The position numbers and the translations under genes are program-made. Below the pieces are notes generated by a model. The model was not told where the DNA came from. It did no database searches and saw only the letters and a program-made list of their open reading frames with translations. From NCBI GenBank assembly GCA_016271365.2, contig CM057452.1:828598001-828662000 (forward strand): a stretch of 64,000 nucleotides of DNA, written 5' to 3'. Below, piece by piece: positions 54,230 to 64,000 of the stretch (position 1 is its first letter; each line of letters starts with the position of its first letter). The stretch is from Neoceratodus forsteri. Its lineage: Eukaryota > Chordata > Ceratodontiformes > Ceratodontidae.

Positions 54230-54397
54230 ATATTTCTTCTACTTATACCATGCCTTTACCTGTTTGAATGTGTATTACTTTGCCTGTTCCCATGCAGTAC
54301 TTTCAATGGTTACTTAACTGTTCACTAGTGAAAATGGACCATGTTAGCTCATTTTTCTATCCAGCATAATAAATAAAAATAAATTCAATTCAATTAA
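54230..54397 (+). mobile_element. L2-type LINE 3' end, (TTCAA)n tail
   Basis: 3' UTR with TGGACCATGTTAGCTCATTT, then AATAAATAAAAATAAATTCA and ATTCAATT. It lacks coding sequence. Confidence 0.55.
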
Positions 54398-55085
54398 ATG
54401 ATGGATCCCTACTTCACGTAGTGCTTTCCTTTCAATATTTGGGATTCTCTCTGGATCCTCAACTGGATTTCTCTAAGCACATCCTGAATATCTGCAGGGC
54501 ACTAAATTCTATGCTTGGCCTGGCATAACAGGCCAAGCACATTTTGACTCCTGACACCCCCTAACCCTCACCAGAGCAATACTTTTCACCATAAATAATG
54601 GGCTAGTCTCCTTTACCCATATGTCTAAGTCGCTGTTGGCTAAGTGTAAATATACCCTGTCTCTGAACAGCGTTATCCACCATTGTAATTGTTACAGCAA
54701 ACTTGGATGGCTATCTTCTTTGAGCAGCCACCAGTTTCCCCGGGGATGCTTTATTGACAAGCTATTCAGACATGGTTCCCCTGCTCCTCTTGTGGCTCTC
54801 CTTAAATTCTTTCATCTTTCTAAGCCCCTCTGGCTCAATGACAAATCCATGATTATTGTTCTCAAAAACTATACCAACATGGGTGATCAGTCCTTCACTG
54901 TCACTGCTCCTCAGCTATGGAAGTCTCTTCTTTTGACTGTTCATAACTCCTTCTCATACTTTCAGTTTAGAAGGGTTTTTTTATTAATTAAAGAGGGAAT
55001 CTGGCCAAAAGCACTATGTTATATTGCAAAATTAAGATCAGCATACCCCCAGTAAGTCTCATACCAAACGTTAGATCTCTAAGTT
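54398..55085 (+). mobile_element. L2-type LINE ORF2 C-terminus
   Basis: Plus strand. Early text FQYLGFSLDPQLDFSKHI lies in one frame (about 54435-54490); stops follow. A 144-codon frame (54621-55055) carries SVIHHCNCYSKLGWLSSLSS, GSPAPLVALLKFFHLSKPLW, NMGDQSFTVTAPQLWKSLLL and FSYFQFRRVFLL. These are the terminal GWLPL, RSFSVxAPRLWNSLP and FKxxLKxxLF motifs of L2-type ORF2. The RT is absent. Confidence 0.75.
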
Positions 55086-56244
55086 ACTACATTGAAAAGC
55101 CACAAGCCGTTTTGTAATCTTGATTTCACTGCCTGCTCAAAAAGCCAATTTCAGTGAAGAGCTACTGATGAGGTCATAACCAGAACTCACAGCTTAATTA
55201 TTTCTGTCAGCAACCTTACAGGACTTATTTCCAATGTTGAAGAAACTGTAGTTGTATTAATCATTTAAAAAAAATGACACTGGGTTGGATACAGTGCATG
55301 CATTTCCAGAATGTTCAGGCGCATGGCACTGTACTTCAGTAGGCAGCGAAGTGCGGTGGTTTTGGAATGCAGTGCTAGACATACAGAATGTGAAGGTGGA
55401 GAACAATTTCAGAATGTTGTCGGGCATGCCATCTCAGACTGGGGCAGGGATACACAATCTTGAAATGTGGTGGGGACACTTAGTCTTGGAGTGTGACAGG
55501 GACTCACATCTAGGAATATAGTGGGGACTGACAATTTTAGAATTAAAGTGGGGATGCACTGTAAAAATGAAACTGGACACACCATTTTATTCAGAAATGA
55601 CTTGTCCCTTCCACATTTCAGAATTGTGCACACCCACTAGGTTTCAAAAATGCACATTGCATCCCCACTACATTCTGACATTATACTTCCTTGCCACATT
55701 CTGACACTGTGTGTTCATGCCACATTTAAAAACTGCATGTCCCTGTCATGTTCTAAATTTAAAGTCCCTCCCCACATTCCAAAGTTGTGTGTCAATGCCA
55801 CATTCTGAAACTGAGTCACCACCATATTCAAACATTACATCACTGCCACATTATGAAATTGTGCATCACTACCACATTCCAAAATTACATGTCACTGCCA
55901 CATTCTGAAATTGTTTGTTCCAGCTACATTCTGAAATTGTGCATCCCTGTCGCATTCTGAAATTGTGACATCACTGCTTTCTAAAACTGTACCTCCCCAT
56001 CACATTCCAAATATGCTCATCCTCACCACATTCTCAAATTTTGTATTACCTTGACATTCTGAAATTGCCTTCCGAAGCCACATTCCAAAATTGGGTGCTC
56101 ACACATTCAAAAATTGTGTGTCCCAGCCACATTCTGAAATTGCACCATCCCACCACATTCCAAAACTGTGTGTCGCTGCCATATTTCAAAATTGCCAGTC
56201 TTCATCATATTCCAAAAATGCAGGTTCTTACCATATTACAAAAT

Positions 56245-56845
56245 TGCACATCCTCACCACTTTATCCCCCCCTGCTCATTCTGCCTCAGGTCCTCTTGGG
56301 CCACATGAAGCTCCAACCCTATCATTGCACCTTCTCCTGGGAATTACTTTTGCTCCCTGTGTTGCATCCATGGTACCCCCTCCCCATGGTGGAGGTATTT
56401 GTGCTGGCTCAGTTCCCTCAGAAAGGCTAGTATTGTGTGCAGGTAGCTACCCTGGGTCAGTGGATGTGTAGTCTGTGAGTTTTCATGCAACCTTCATTCC
56501 GCACAGCTAAGGTGTTTTCCCATTTTCTGGTCCCCCCACCCTTCCCAGATGCACACACCAGAGCCATCAGGATGCAAGGCATCTGTTCTGCTCAGCAAAT
56601 GGTGTCCCTCCCTACCGCTGCTCACATGTCATACTCCAGCCTGTGCTGCCATATGAGGTCACCCGGCTGGTAATCTAACAGTGATAGTGGGCTCCTCCAT
56701 CCATCCAGGAAGGAGAGCATCCTGTGAGATGCTCAATTCTCCCCTTCCTGGCTGAGCATTCAGTGATCTGGGCTCATTCCCAAACTCGGGTCATCAGCTT
56801 CGTGAGCTGTAGCACTACCACTGTGCCAAAGGGCTGGCATCCTCA
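56245..56845. other. Insertion-like interruption of the minisatellite
   Basis: Unique-looking, C-rich sequence. An imperfect hairpin sits at 56706-56752 (AGGAAGGAGAGCATC against GATGCTCAATTCTCCCCTTC). A tRNA-like module follows (next feature). Confidence 0.5.
56750..56845 (-). mobile_element. tRNA-like SINE module
   Basis: On the minus strand TTTGGCACAGTGGTAGTGCT resembles an A box (TGGCxxAGTGG). GACCCGAGTTTGGGAATGAG sits at B-box distance. The 3' portion reads CCCAGATCACTGAATGCTCA. Head only. Confidence 0.45.
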
Positions 56846-57569
56846 CCACATTTTGGAAATCAGTGTCACTGCCACTTTTTGAAATTGCATGACCAAGTCA
56901 CAGTTGTACATCCCTGCCACATTCAGAAATTGAGCATCGTGCCATATTCCAACATTGTGTGTACCTATCACATTTCAAATATGCATATCTCTGCCATGCT
57001 CCAAAACTATGCATCCTACCACATTCCAAAAACGTGCATCTGTGCCACATTCAGAATTTGCACAAGACCACTGCATTCCCATCATTCTGAGATTCCATAT
57101 CCACTCCACATCGTGAAATTGGATGTTGCCACCCTAATCTGAAATCAAGCATCCCCACCACATTCTGAAATTGTGCATTGCCACCACATTCTGAAATTAT
57201 GTATCCATGACACATTACAAAATTACACACCCCTGCCTCATTCAACAACTCTAGGATCCCCGCATTTCAAAACTGTGTCTCTGTACCACATTCCCAAAAT
57301 GTATGGCACTACTGTATTCTGCATTTCAGTGTCCTTGCTACATTCCAAAATTGTATACCCCAGCAACTTTCTGACATTGTATAAATGCTGCATTCCACAA
57401 CTGCAAACTGGTGGCATTCTGAAATCTCATTCCTGCAGTATTCTAAAAATTGTATCTAACTCTAACTATGGCATTCTAAATCCATGTTTGTCATTGCATT
57501 CCAACCCCATCACATTCTTAGGTACCTTGCATCTGTACATTATGGAAATGCAAGTCCCGTTCCCATAGA

Positions 57570-57800
57570 ATGCCAGCTTTCATTTTCAAATGTTTACTAC
57601 AACTGTAGTTTTATGTATCATGGGAGAAATATTTAATTGTGTATCCTATAGTACAGTATATATTGTACAGTATCATATTTTTCTTATTGCTGTCTACCTC
57701 ATTACCTGCTCATTGTGCAACTTCCTGGGTTACACCTGAAAATAGGCTTAAAGTTGTCTTATGTCCCTAACTGGTCAATAAAATCAAACTAATAAATAAC
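57570..57800 (+). mobile_element. L2-type LINE 3' end
   Basis: Ends CTTCCTGGGTTACACCTGAA, AATAGGCTTAAAGTTGTC and CCTAACTGGTCAATAAAATC, then AAACTAATAAAT. Same family signature as 24.7 kb. Confidence 0.7.
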
Positions 57801-58740
57801 CTTTTGAAGGGAAAAATATTCAGCTGTTTCCATTAGACAGAATCTGTAGTGGGATTACACACAGAGCTTGTTTTAGCAATTGTTTCTTTAACCATCCTGT
57901 TTTCTCAAGCTTGTTGCTTTACTGGGTTTGAATTTACAATACATAGATGGATAATCTACTAGAAAACATATGGTGCCTGAGCTGGTTGGCTGACATTATG
58001 CGCCAGCCTTCCCTCTGTGCACAGCTGCAGACATCATCTAATTACTTTCATAAACATTTTATTATTTTTATACTGGTTTTACACTGTTTATCACCTGAAA
58101 ACTTGCTTTGCATGTGCTTACCAGCATGGTTCCTCTCTGGGTTGACTTGAGTTCCTTCTGCTTTCTGCTGGTACTGTGAAACTGGCTATCTTCTCAGAAC
58201 CATTCAGTCTGCTGTGTTTGTTACTGCCTGATTGGTCTGTGCCTGTCTGCTGGCGCACCTCCAATCCATCCAGAACCCACTTGAGGTGCTCCTAACCTCT
58301 TGATTCTCTGGCCTGTATTGGCTCCTCATTTACCTGGCCATGTTTCTGGCTCTGCTAACACTTAGGTTTCTCTTTGTTCTCAAGAAGGCTGTCTGTGACC
58401 CACTCTGTGGTTTGTTCCTGTTGCTGCAGTGTGCTTTGGCTTGTCTTTGTCCTGTGAGTGCAATCTCATAGTTTCTCAGCTTGCATTTAACCTAACTCTT
58501 CATTTGGTAGCTCTGTTCACTCTATGGCTGTTCTATCTTGGTCAGGAGTGAGTCTTCAGCAATGGTTGGGTTTCTCATTCCAGTACCCTGGACACACCTC
58601 CTCCTTGCTCAAAAGTGCACAGATTTCTATGTTCTGGGAGCATAGTCTTTAGTCCAGCTGGCCTGTGAATGAACCCTACCTGCAACTGTGCCTTTGTACC
58701 CAGAATGTGTGTATATGCTTGGCTACTGTCTCTTACCTCT
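57800..58740. other. No gene seen
   Basis: T/C/G-rich text (58150-58560) similar in style, not clearly in sequence, to the minus strand of 12.1-12.4 kb. No motif recognised. Confidence 0.4.
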
Positions 58741-58748
58741 CACCTACA

Positions 58749-59110
58749 AGCATTTATTTATTTAGTTTTTGTTGACCAGGTAATTGCACTAGACAAATCC
58801 TGCCTATGTTCAGGCATAACCCGGGGGAAGGGGATACAGATGAATGCCAACTGACCTTGAACCAGATTAAACTGTTGGTGGTATTTTTAGTGAATGAGGG
58901 AAATTTGGCCAGGACACCGAGGAAATTCCCTTACTCATTTTTCGATAAGTGCCATGGGATCTTTAACATCCAACTGAACTACCACCATAAACATAAACTA
59001 CTGAAGCATTTTACATATTCCCCCAAACAGTTTGCCAGCTATTTTTATTTGCAGTCACTTTTTCCTCTAGGTGATGTACCCACCATCCACTGTGGTAGCT
59101 TAAGTATGAT
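58749..59110 (-). mobile_element. L2-type LINE 3' end
   Basis: The plus strand starts CATTTATTTATTTAGTTTTT and GTTGACCAGGTAATTGCACT, then TGTTCAGGCATAACCCGGG. This is the complement of the CTGAAxx...TACCTGGTCACC end. The remainder is likely 3' UTR. The right limit is approximate. Confidence 0.65.
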
Positions 59111-59269
59111 TCCTACCTCCCTTTTCTAAAAGTTGAGGAGTCTTAGGGCTATATCTCAGGGCTCCAACTGGAATGCACATTCTAATAAGATGCCCTCATA
59201 AAACCTTCCTCTTTCCTCACTGGTCATTGCCCCCCCCAGAAAATCCCTGTATTCATGGGGTGCAGACCA

Positions 59270-59580
59270 GCTGACATTCCCCTATATATTTTTGTCATAC
59301 TATTAACCTGATAAATATTTTTCCTATTATGACCCAGTTCTTACCTTCTCTTACCCTACCAGAATTAACATATTGGACTGGAGGTCTGCTGTTGACTGCT
59401 CTTAGCATCTCAGGTCTTATACTGGATATTAACTTTCATATTTTGTGCCTCACTGAAACCCAGTTCTCCACCTGTGACTTTGCGTCTATAAATCACCTGT
59501 TCATCCATCTTTCTACTCTGATTTCCTTTCTTATCCAAATAGTACTGGCTGAGGTCTTGGTCTGATCTGGAAGTACCATC
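59270..59580 (+). mobile_element. L2-type LINE endonuclease fragment
   Basis: The frame 59329-59565 contains LILDINFHILCLTETQFSTC and DFASINHL, the N-terminal endonuclease phrase (LCLTETWLxxxD). The catalytic Glu is kept. Upstream text ATTAACCTGATAAATATTTT is repeated at 60631-60694. 3' part absent. Confidence 0.7.
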
Positions 59581-59599
59581 TCCAAGCTAAAAAATGTCA

Positions 59600-59940
59600 A
59601 TTGCTCGGAATACAATTCCTTTGAGCATATTGTCCTAAAATTCACAAAACCTTTAAACTACACTAATAATAAATATATTTATTTACAGTATGTATTTATA
59701 TATATATGTAGTATTTTTACAGGGAAAAAGCATGGTTCCAATAATTGTTTTCAGGCTCGACACAGGCCATATCAAATGGCAGTACAAAGCTAGTCAGACA
59801 ACTTCAAAACTTCAATTACATGTACCTTTTAGCAAAAATAACAATAAAATCATCAATATTGTGGTCAACATTGGCATGTCGAATTACTTACCAGGCAATT
59901 TCAAAATTGTGATTTGAACACTGAATGAGATGTCAGGACT
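59600..59940. other. No gene seen
   Basis: AT-rich sequence with TATATATATATG at 59699-59709. A 75-aa ORF has no motif. Confidence 0.4.
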
Positions 59941-60244
59941 TGCCTCCTTAACAACTCCCAAGCTACTCTAGTCATTCTCTTGACTGGGACCAAGGAACTA
60001 GATCAGGATGGAGCAGTGGATGAGGCTTACCTAGATTTCAGTAAGACATTCAACACAGTTCCACATAAAAGACTAGTAAGCAAGCTGGGTAGCTTAGGAA
60101 TGGGTCAAAAGTTGATAAAATGGATAAGAAATTGGTTAAGAGATAGGCAACAGAGGGTGATGGTAAATGGAGTTTACTCCAAGGAAGGGAGGGTGATGAG
60201 TGAGGTGCCTCGGGGATCAGTACTGGGACTGGGCCTCTTTAAAG

Positions 60245-61030
60245 AGTTAGGAGAGCCACAACAGTCAGATAAGAAGACAATAATAAAAATGTTATGAAGT
60301 AGTCAGTTGTAACTTTTTATTTCTGAAGTATTTTTCTTTTTTCTTTTGCTCATTAGAGAGTCTTATGTGTCATAATAGTGTGTTGGATGTGTGAAACAGC
60401 TTTCAGCCTGGGAATTTTTTTTCAGTTGTTTAACCTGGAGTGGCACACTAAGCTGAAAGCTTGCTTACAGGTGCAACCTGGGAGCACAGGGAAGTTAAGG
60501 GACTTGCTCAGGGGTCACACAGTAGATGCCACTGGGGGCTGTGTGATTCAAACTCAGGTCTCCAGATTTGCTGCTCAGAGCCTTGACCCACTGATCTATC
60601 CTGCCTCCCTCTATATTTTTGTCATACCATTAACCTGATAAATATTATTCCTATTATGACCCAGTTCTTACCTTTTCTTACCCTACCAGAGTTGACATAG
60701 CTATCTCTATTCCCCCACTACATCATCAACATAGTGCTCTCGCTGACAGTGACACCACAAGTGACTGACCTGGCAGCTACTGAGTGGCTGTTCCTATGCA
60801 GTAGTAATGTCACAGTCAGTGAGGCCATAATGCTGATGATCTTGTGTGTGGGTCACTAGAGCCATATAAGCCAGCTACCAGGCAGAGTGCTGTCTCACAC
60901 AGTACACCTACTGACATCAGGTAAACCATCCTCTAATTAACTAAAAGGGAAAACAAAAAGTACCTCAGATATAAAAGGAAAATAGTTGACTGCTTTTAAA
61001 AACTAATATTAGTTTTAGGCAGTACACTAG
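60245..61030. mobile_element. Composite insertion in CR1
   Basis: 786 bases between 10-bp duplications. It contains a minus-strand CORE-SINE (60435-60612), a second copy of the L2-type leader text seen at 59283-59365, and an imperfect palindrome at 60720-60845 (CATCATCAACATAGTG ... CATAATGCTGATGATC). The composite suggests a larger element that already carried these parts, or nested insertions. Confidence 0.65.
60435..60612 (-). mobile_element. CORE-SINE (MIR-like)
   Basis: On the minus strand the B box region is GACCTGAGTTTGAATCACAC. CORE text follows: GTGTGACCCCTGAGCAAGTC and CCTTAACTTCCCTGTGCTCC. The head contains ATAGATCAGTGGGTCAAGG (A box). The tail reads CAGGTTGCACCTGTAAGCAA. It aligns throughout with the SINE at 63.8 kb. 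Confidence 0.85.
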
Positions 61031-61654
61031 CTCTTTAAAGTCTTTATAAGTGACATTGCACAGGAACTAGAAGGTAAAGTCTACCTCTTTGCAGATGACC
61101 ACAAAATCTGCAATAGGGTAAACACTCCAGGGAAGTGGAAAGGATAAGCAGAGACCTGAGAAGACTAGAGGAGTGGCCAAGGGTATGGCAGCTGGTTTCA
61201 ATGCAAAAAAAGTGCAAAATAATGCACTTAGGACACAGAAACCCAAGGGTACTGTACACAATGGGTGTAGTGGTATTGATGACCACTAACCAGGAAGAAG
61301 ACCTAGGAGTAATCATTTTGGATGACATAAAGGTGGCCAGGCAGTGTGACAAGCTAGTAGGGAGAGCAAGTGGGATGCTGGAGTGCATAGGGAGGAGTAT
61401 CACCAGCAGAAAGAGGATAGTGGAGTTGCCTCTGTATGAATTGGTGGTAAGACTCCACCTAAAGTATTGTGTCTAGTTCTGGAGACCACCGCTCCAGAAG
61501 GACATAGACAGAGTGGAGGTGGTCCAGTGGAGGGCAACTAAAATGGTGCAGGGTCTGCATCAAAAGCCCAATGAGGAGAAACTAGAGGACCTCAGTATGT
61601 ACACCTTGGAACAGAGGAGGGAGAGGGTAGCAGTACAATAGGTCAGAATACCAA

Positions 61655-63755
61655 TTTCTTATTATGGGCACTTAGCTAAGCCTTTACTCTCATGTCACCA
61701 AATTTGCATAAATTATATAAATAATTGTAAGACTAGCTCATATCTTATTTTATACATATTGAATATCAGTTCTAGATAATTGCGAAAATGTTTTTGTCAC
61801 ACCCAGATGTGATATGTGGAAAAAATTGTATTTGTCCCAGTACAATTGTTCTAATTACTAATAATTTGCATAGATAGAAAACTTTGTAAACATAATGAAA
61901 AGCAATGTAATCATAAAATAAAAAAAGATTTCAACAAATCAAACAAAACAAACATTTCAGAAAATGAGCAAAACAACAAAGAAAAAAATATTCAAAACAG
62001 TGAATAGTATTAGCTGTATACAATGACTTCAGCATGCTTTTGTACATACTGTAGTATTGCTCTTCTGCATATGAACTTGCAAACTCTTTGCATTAGTGTC
62101 TTGGATTACATTTCTGTATTAAACTTGTTTCAATACTTTATAGCATGCAAAAATGTTCATATTTTCTTTGAATGAGCATACCTTTAACCATATACACAAG
62201 ATTCTGTATTAAAAAAAGTCAAGTTTACCATGCCACCTCCCCAGCTAAGCCAAATTACAATATTGTAAAAAATAATTAAAATAATTATTCAGACATCTGG
62301 TTATTTATAAAGGTTTGGGTTTTCTTTCTTTTAACTTCAAGATCTCAGTGAGTTCTCCTCCTCTTGGACAATAATAAGTTCTTAAGTGGCTGGACCTTGC
62401 TGTAGTTTTTGATTTTTCCTGTTCACACTCTAACCCTGGACTTTGGACTGCTCTGGTATCAACACAGCAATACAAACTTGCTTCTTGACTGATGAACATC
62501 AATAGGCAGTCTCTGTCCTTTTGTTCTGGTTTTGGCGAGAACTTTTGAAACAGTTCTTAACTGCAAAAATGTCCTAAATACCACAGCAGATCCTCTTAGC
62601 AAGACGTATAAGCAAGAACAGGGCTGGATTTTCCAAAGGTTGTCGTTATTACTTCGGTTTAGAGCACCGTCGTTTCATAATTTCCTTCAAATTTTACTAA
62701 CTCTGATTGGATCTTGCAAATGATACAAGAGTGCGTCTTTACCCTTTCCAAGGACTGACCCTTGCTCAAAGTCTCTCAACTCAAGACAATTGTTCTGTTT
62801 AAAACCATTTTTCTCTCTTGCATCCAGATGCAATTAGATACAGACCTGAAACTTATATTTTCAGATTCAGCATAAAATTTGGAGTATTTAGACGTCAAGC
62901 ATGGCATTTATTTTCATTACAAAGTTTACAATTTATAAAGTCTTTCATAGACTCTGCTTTCTTGCAGATTTCTTAAAAATATTTACACATACATACAGTA
63001 ATCTACATTTCTTGCAATTCAAAATTATATATGTTTCTTCTAAATAACACTTCAGGAAGTTACTCAAAAGACAGAAAATCTTTTCTCAAAAGTAGTTCCT
63101 TTATCTTTTGAGCTGACCATGTGGCATATACAGTAATTCACTTTTTGAAAGCTCCTTCTCCATAAGATGTCAAAGCAGAATGCTTGGAAGTGGCATAACT
63201 TTTGTCTTTTACTAGGAAAATACATAAAAGTTCAATTTTTGAATGTCTCATGCTGTGCCCTTTCAGGAGAGTACCACTGTTGATAGGTTGTCTCTGGCAG
63301 TGTTGGCATAAAACATTTTGGTGAATAGTTCCTTCCCCAAGACTCCTGCATTAATGCATTTTAAATCTTTAGGAGGTAACCACACAAGCTCCCAAATGGT
63401 GTTCCCATTATTTCTGTGGGAACTTTACTTCTGATGCAAAATAGATCATCAAATAACTCACCATCACTTCAAGTTATATGTCCCAAATGTAGCCCAGTAG
63501 CAGGTCCAGACAGTCTTATTTCCTTGTATAAGTTTCATGTTAACAGTATTAAAGATAGTTTTGCAAGAAACCAAAGGATATTTTCATGGTCAAAACATAC
63601 AACAGTTTTAACTTCAGGTTCTCTGCAGTATCAGTTATAGCCTGATACCCACTACTGTTTCAGGAAGAAGGAAACTACTGGCAACTGGAAGGCAAAATGT
63701 AGTCTTACCATTTTTAAGGAACTATATTAGGAAAGGGAAAGGGGAAATTGTTTAA
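61655..63755. other. No gene seen
   Basis: AT-rich, low in repeats, no long ORF. The minus-strand 65-aa and plus-strand 74-aa ORFs lack motifs. It could be intergenic or intronic unique DNA. Confidence 0.4.
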
Positions 63756-63759
63756 CCAT

Positions 63760-63935
63760 TAAAGGCACACTAAGCCTGAGCTTATTTCCAGGTGTGACTG
63801 GGGAGCACAAGGAAATTAAGTGACTTGCTAGGGGGTCACACAGTATGCAAGTGGGGGCTGATGGGATTCAAACCCAGGTCTCCAGGTTTGCAGCTCAGTA
63901 CCCTTGACCACTATGCTATACTACCTCCTAAACTT
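63760..63935 (-). mobile_element. CORE-SINE (MIR-like), best copy
   Basis: On the minus strand GGTAGTATAGCATAGTGGTC gives the A box and GACCTGGGTTTGAATCCCAT the B box. CORE text follows: CACTTGCATACTGTGTGACC and GCAAGTCACTTAATTTCCTT. The tail AGTCACACCTGGAAATAAGC resembles the L2-type 3' signature GGTCACACCTGAAAATAGAC at 24.68 kb. That is direct evidence for a shared LINE/SINE 3' end. Confidence 0.88.
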
Positions 63936-64000
63936 TACTATGCAAAGTTCCATCACTACAGTAAACTATTGCTTGAAGGAAAACACGTTTACTTTGGAAT

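Larger units (their letters stand above)
55285..57560. repeat. Degenerate ~26-bp minisatellite, orientation switch
   Basis: Dozens of units of the form CCACATTCTGAAATTGTGCATCCCTG in variable form. From 55285 to about 55560 they read in the opposite orientation (AATCTTGAAATGTGGTGGGG). From about 55600 onward they read forward. An interruption at about 56245-56845 lacks the unit. The unit is not a multiple of three, so the open frames over it (65-131 aa, rich in HIPKL/TFQNC) are by-products. Confidence 0.85.
59980..61480 (+). pseudogene. CR1 ORF2 RT (interrupted)
   Basis: Palm strand LDFSKTFNTVPH (A to T in KAFD), EVPRGSVLGLGLF (degraded VPQGSVLGPLLF), then the insertion. The catalytic LFADDHKIC follows, with FADD intact at 61088-61099. 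The post-catalytic EDLGVIILDDIKVARQCDKL and GRASGMLECIGRSITSRKRI follow in frame 61135-61476. Few stops outside the insertion; moderately young copy. Confidence 0.82.
59940..61650 (+). mobile_element. CR1 LINE RT, split by a 786-bp insertion
   Basis: Left part 59940-60244: VDEAYLDFSKTFNTVPHKRL, WIRNWLRDRQQRVMVNGVYS and EVPRGSVLGLGLF. Right part 61031-61650: DIAQELEGKVYLFADDHKIC, ISRDLRRLEEWPRVWQLVSM, CKIMHLGHRNPRVLYTM, YELVVRLHLKYCV, then VVQWRATKMVQGLHQKPNEE and MYTLEQRRERV. Both parts abut CTCTTTAAAG, a perfect 10-bp duplication (60235-60244 and 61031-61040). RT text is otherwise continuous across the insertion. Confidence 0.88.

Noticed and set aside
55711..57568. ORFs with repeated HIPKL/TFQNC peptides, resembling a repeat protein
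   Set aside because: The ~26-bp unit is not a multiple of three, so the peptide phase drifts; units are degenerate and all frames have stops.

Overview
The window reads as repeat-dominated, gene-poor vertebrate chromosome. No tandem operons, ribosome binding sites or long uninterrupted cellular ORFs are seen. Nearly every recognisable protein fragment is the endonuclease or reverse transcriptase of a non-LTR retrotransposon (CR1, several L2-type lineages, one L1-clade copy). There are also tRNA-derived CORE-SINEs, a complete non-autonomous hAT element and several palindromic MITE-like elements. Together these suggest a sarcopterygian vertebrate with a large genome (amphibian, reptile or lungfish-like). 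The species cannot be fixed from the sequence.

Layout. 0.2-1.8 kb: L2-type remnant (+). 2.7-4.0 kb: CORE-SINE, then a CR1 tail (-) split by an L2 3' end. 4.4-6.7 kb: L2-type LINE (-). 6.9-9.5 kb: long CR1 (-). 9.7-12.4 kb: an unclassified region with direct and inverted repeats. 14.0 kb: SINE. 15.7-17.9 kb: decayed CR1 (+). 18.1-19.2 kb: inverted repeat with ~200-bp arms. 19.2-22.0 kb: the best preserved L2-type LINE (+). 22-27.6 kb: palindromic MITEs, LINE 3' ends and a G-rich tandem array. 30.7-38 kb: L2-type LINE (-) encoding a 2A-like NPGP motif, interrupted by a 3.49-kb hAT element with 8-bp target duplications. 39.2-40.1 kb: small tandem repeats. 40.3-42.8 kb: L2 (-). 44.4-44.8 kb: GC-rich minisatellite. 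44.9-47.6 kb: L2-type LINE (+) with a (GATT)n tail. 47.8-49.8 kb: a ~299-bp satellite in which each unit is two inverted ~150-bp halves. 50.1-51.6 kb: two CR1 tails (-). 51.6-53.6 kb: L1-clade LINE (-). 53.8-54.2 kb: MITE. 54.4-55.1 kb: LINE C-terminus (+). 55.3-57.6 kb: degenerate ~26-bp minisatellite. 59.3-61.7 kb: L2-type fragment and a CR1 (+) split by a 786-bp insertion with 10-bp duplications. 60.4 and 63.8 kb: two more SINEs.

How the parts relate. The LINEs would supply their own endonuclease and reverse transcriptase. The CORE-SINE tails resemble L2 3' ends, which fits the known MIR/L2-type partnership. The hAT and the MITEs carry no recognisable transposase and would depend on enzymes made elsewhere. 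No confident host exon was found; one 65-bp exon-like segment is listed as tentative. Most interesting are the 2A-bearing LINE leader, the alternating-inverted satellite, and the hAT element with palindromic subterminal motifs and a decayed multi-exon gene.
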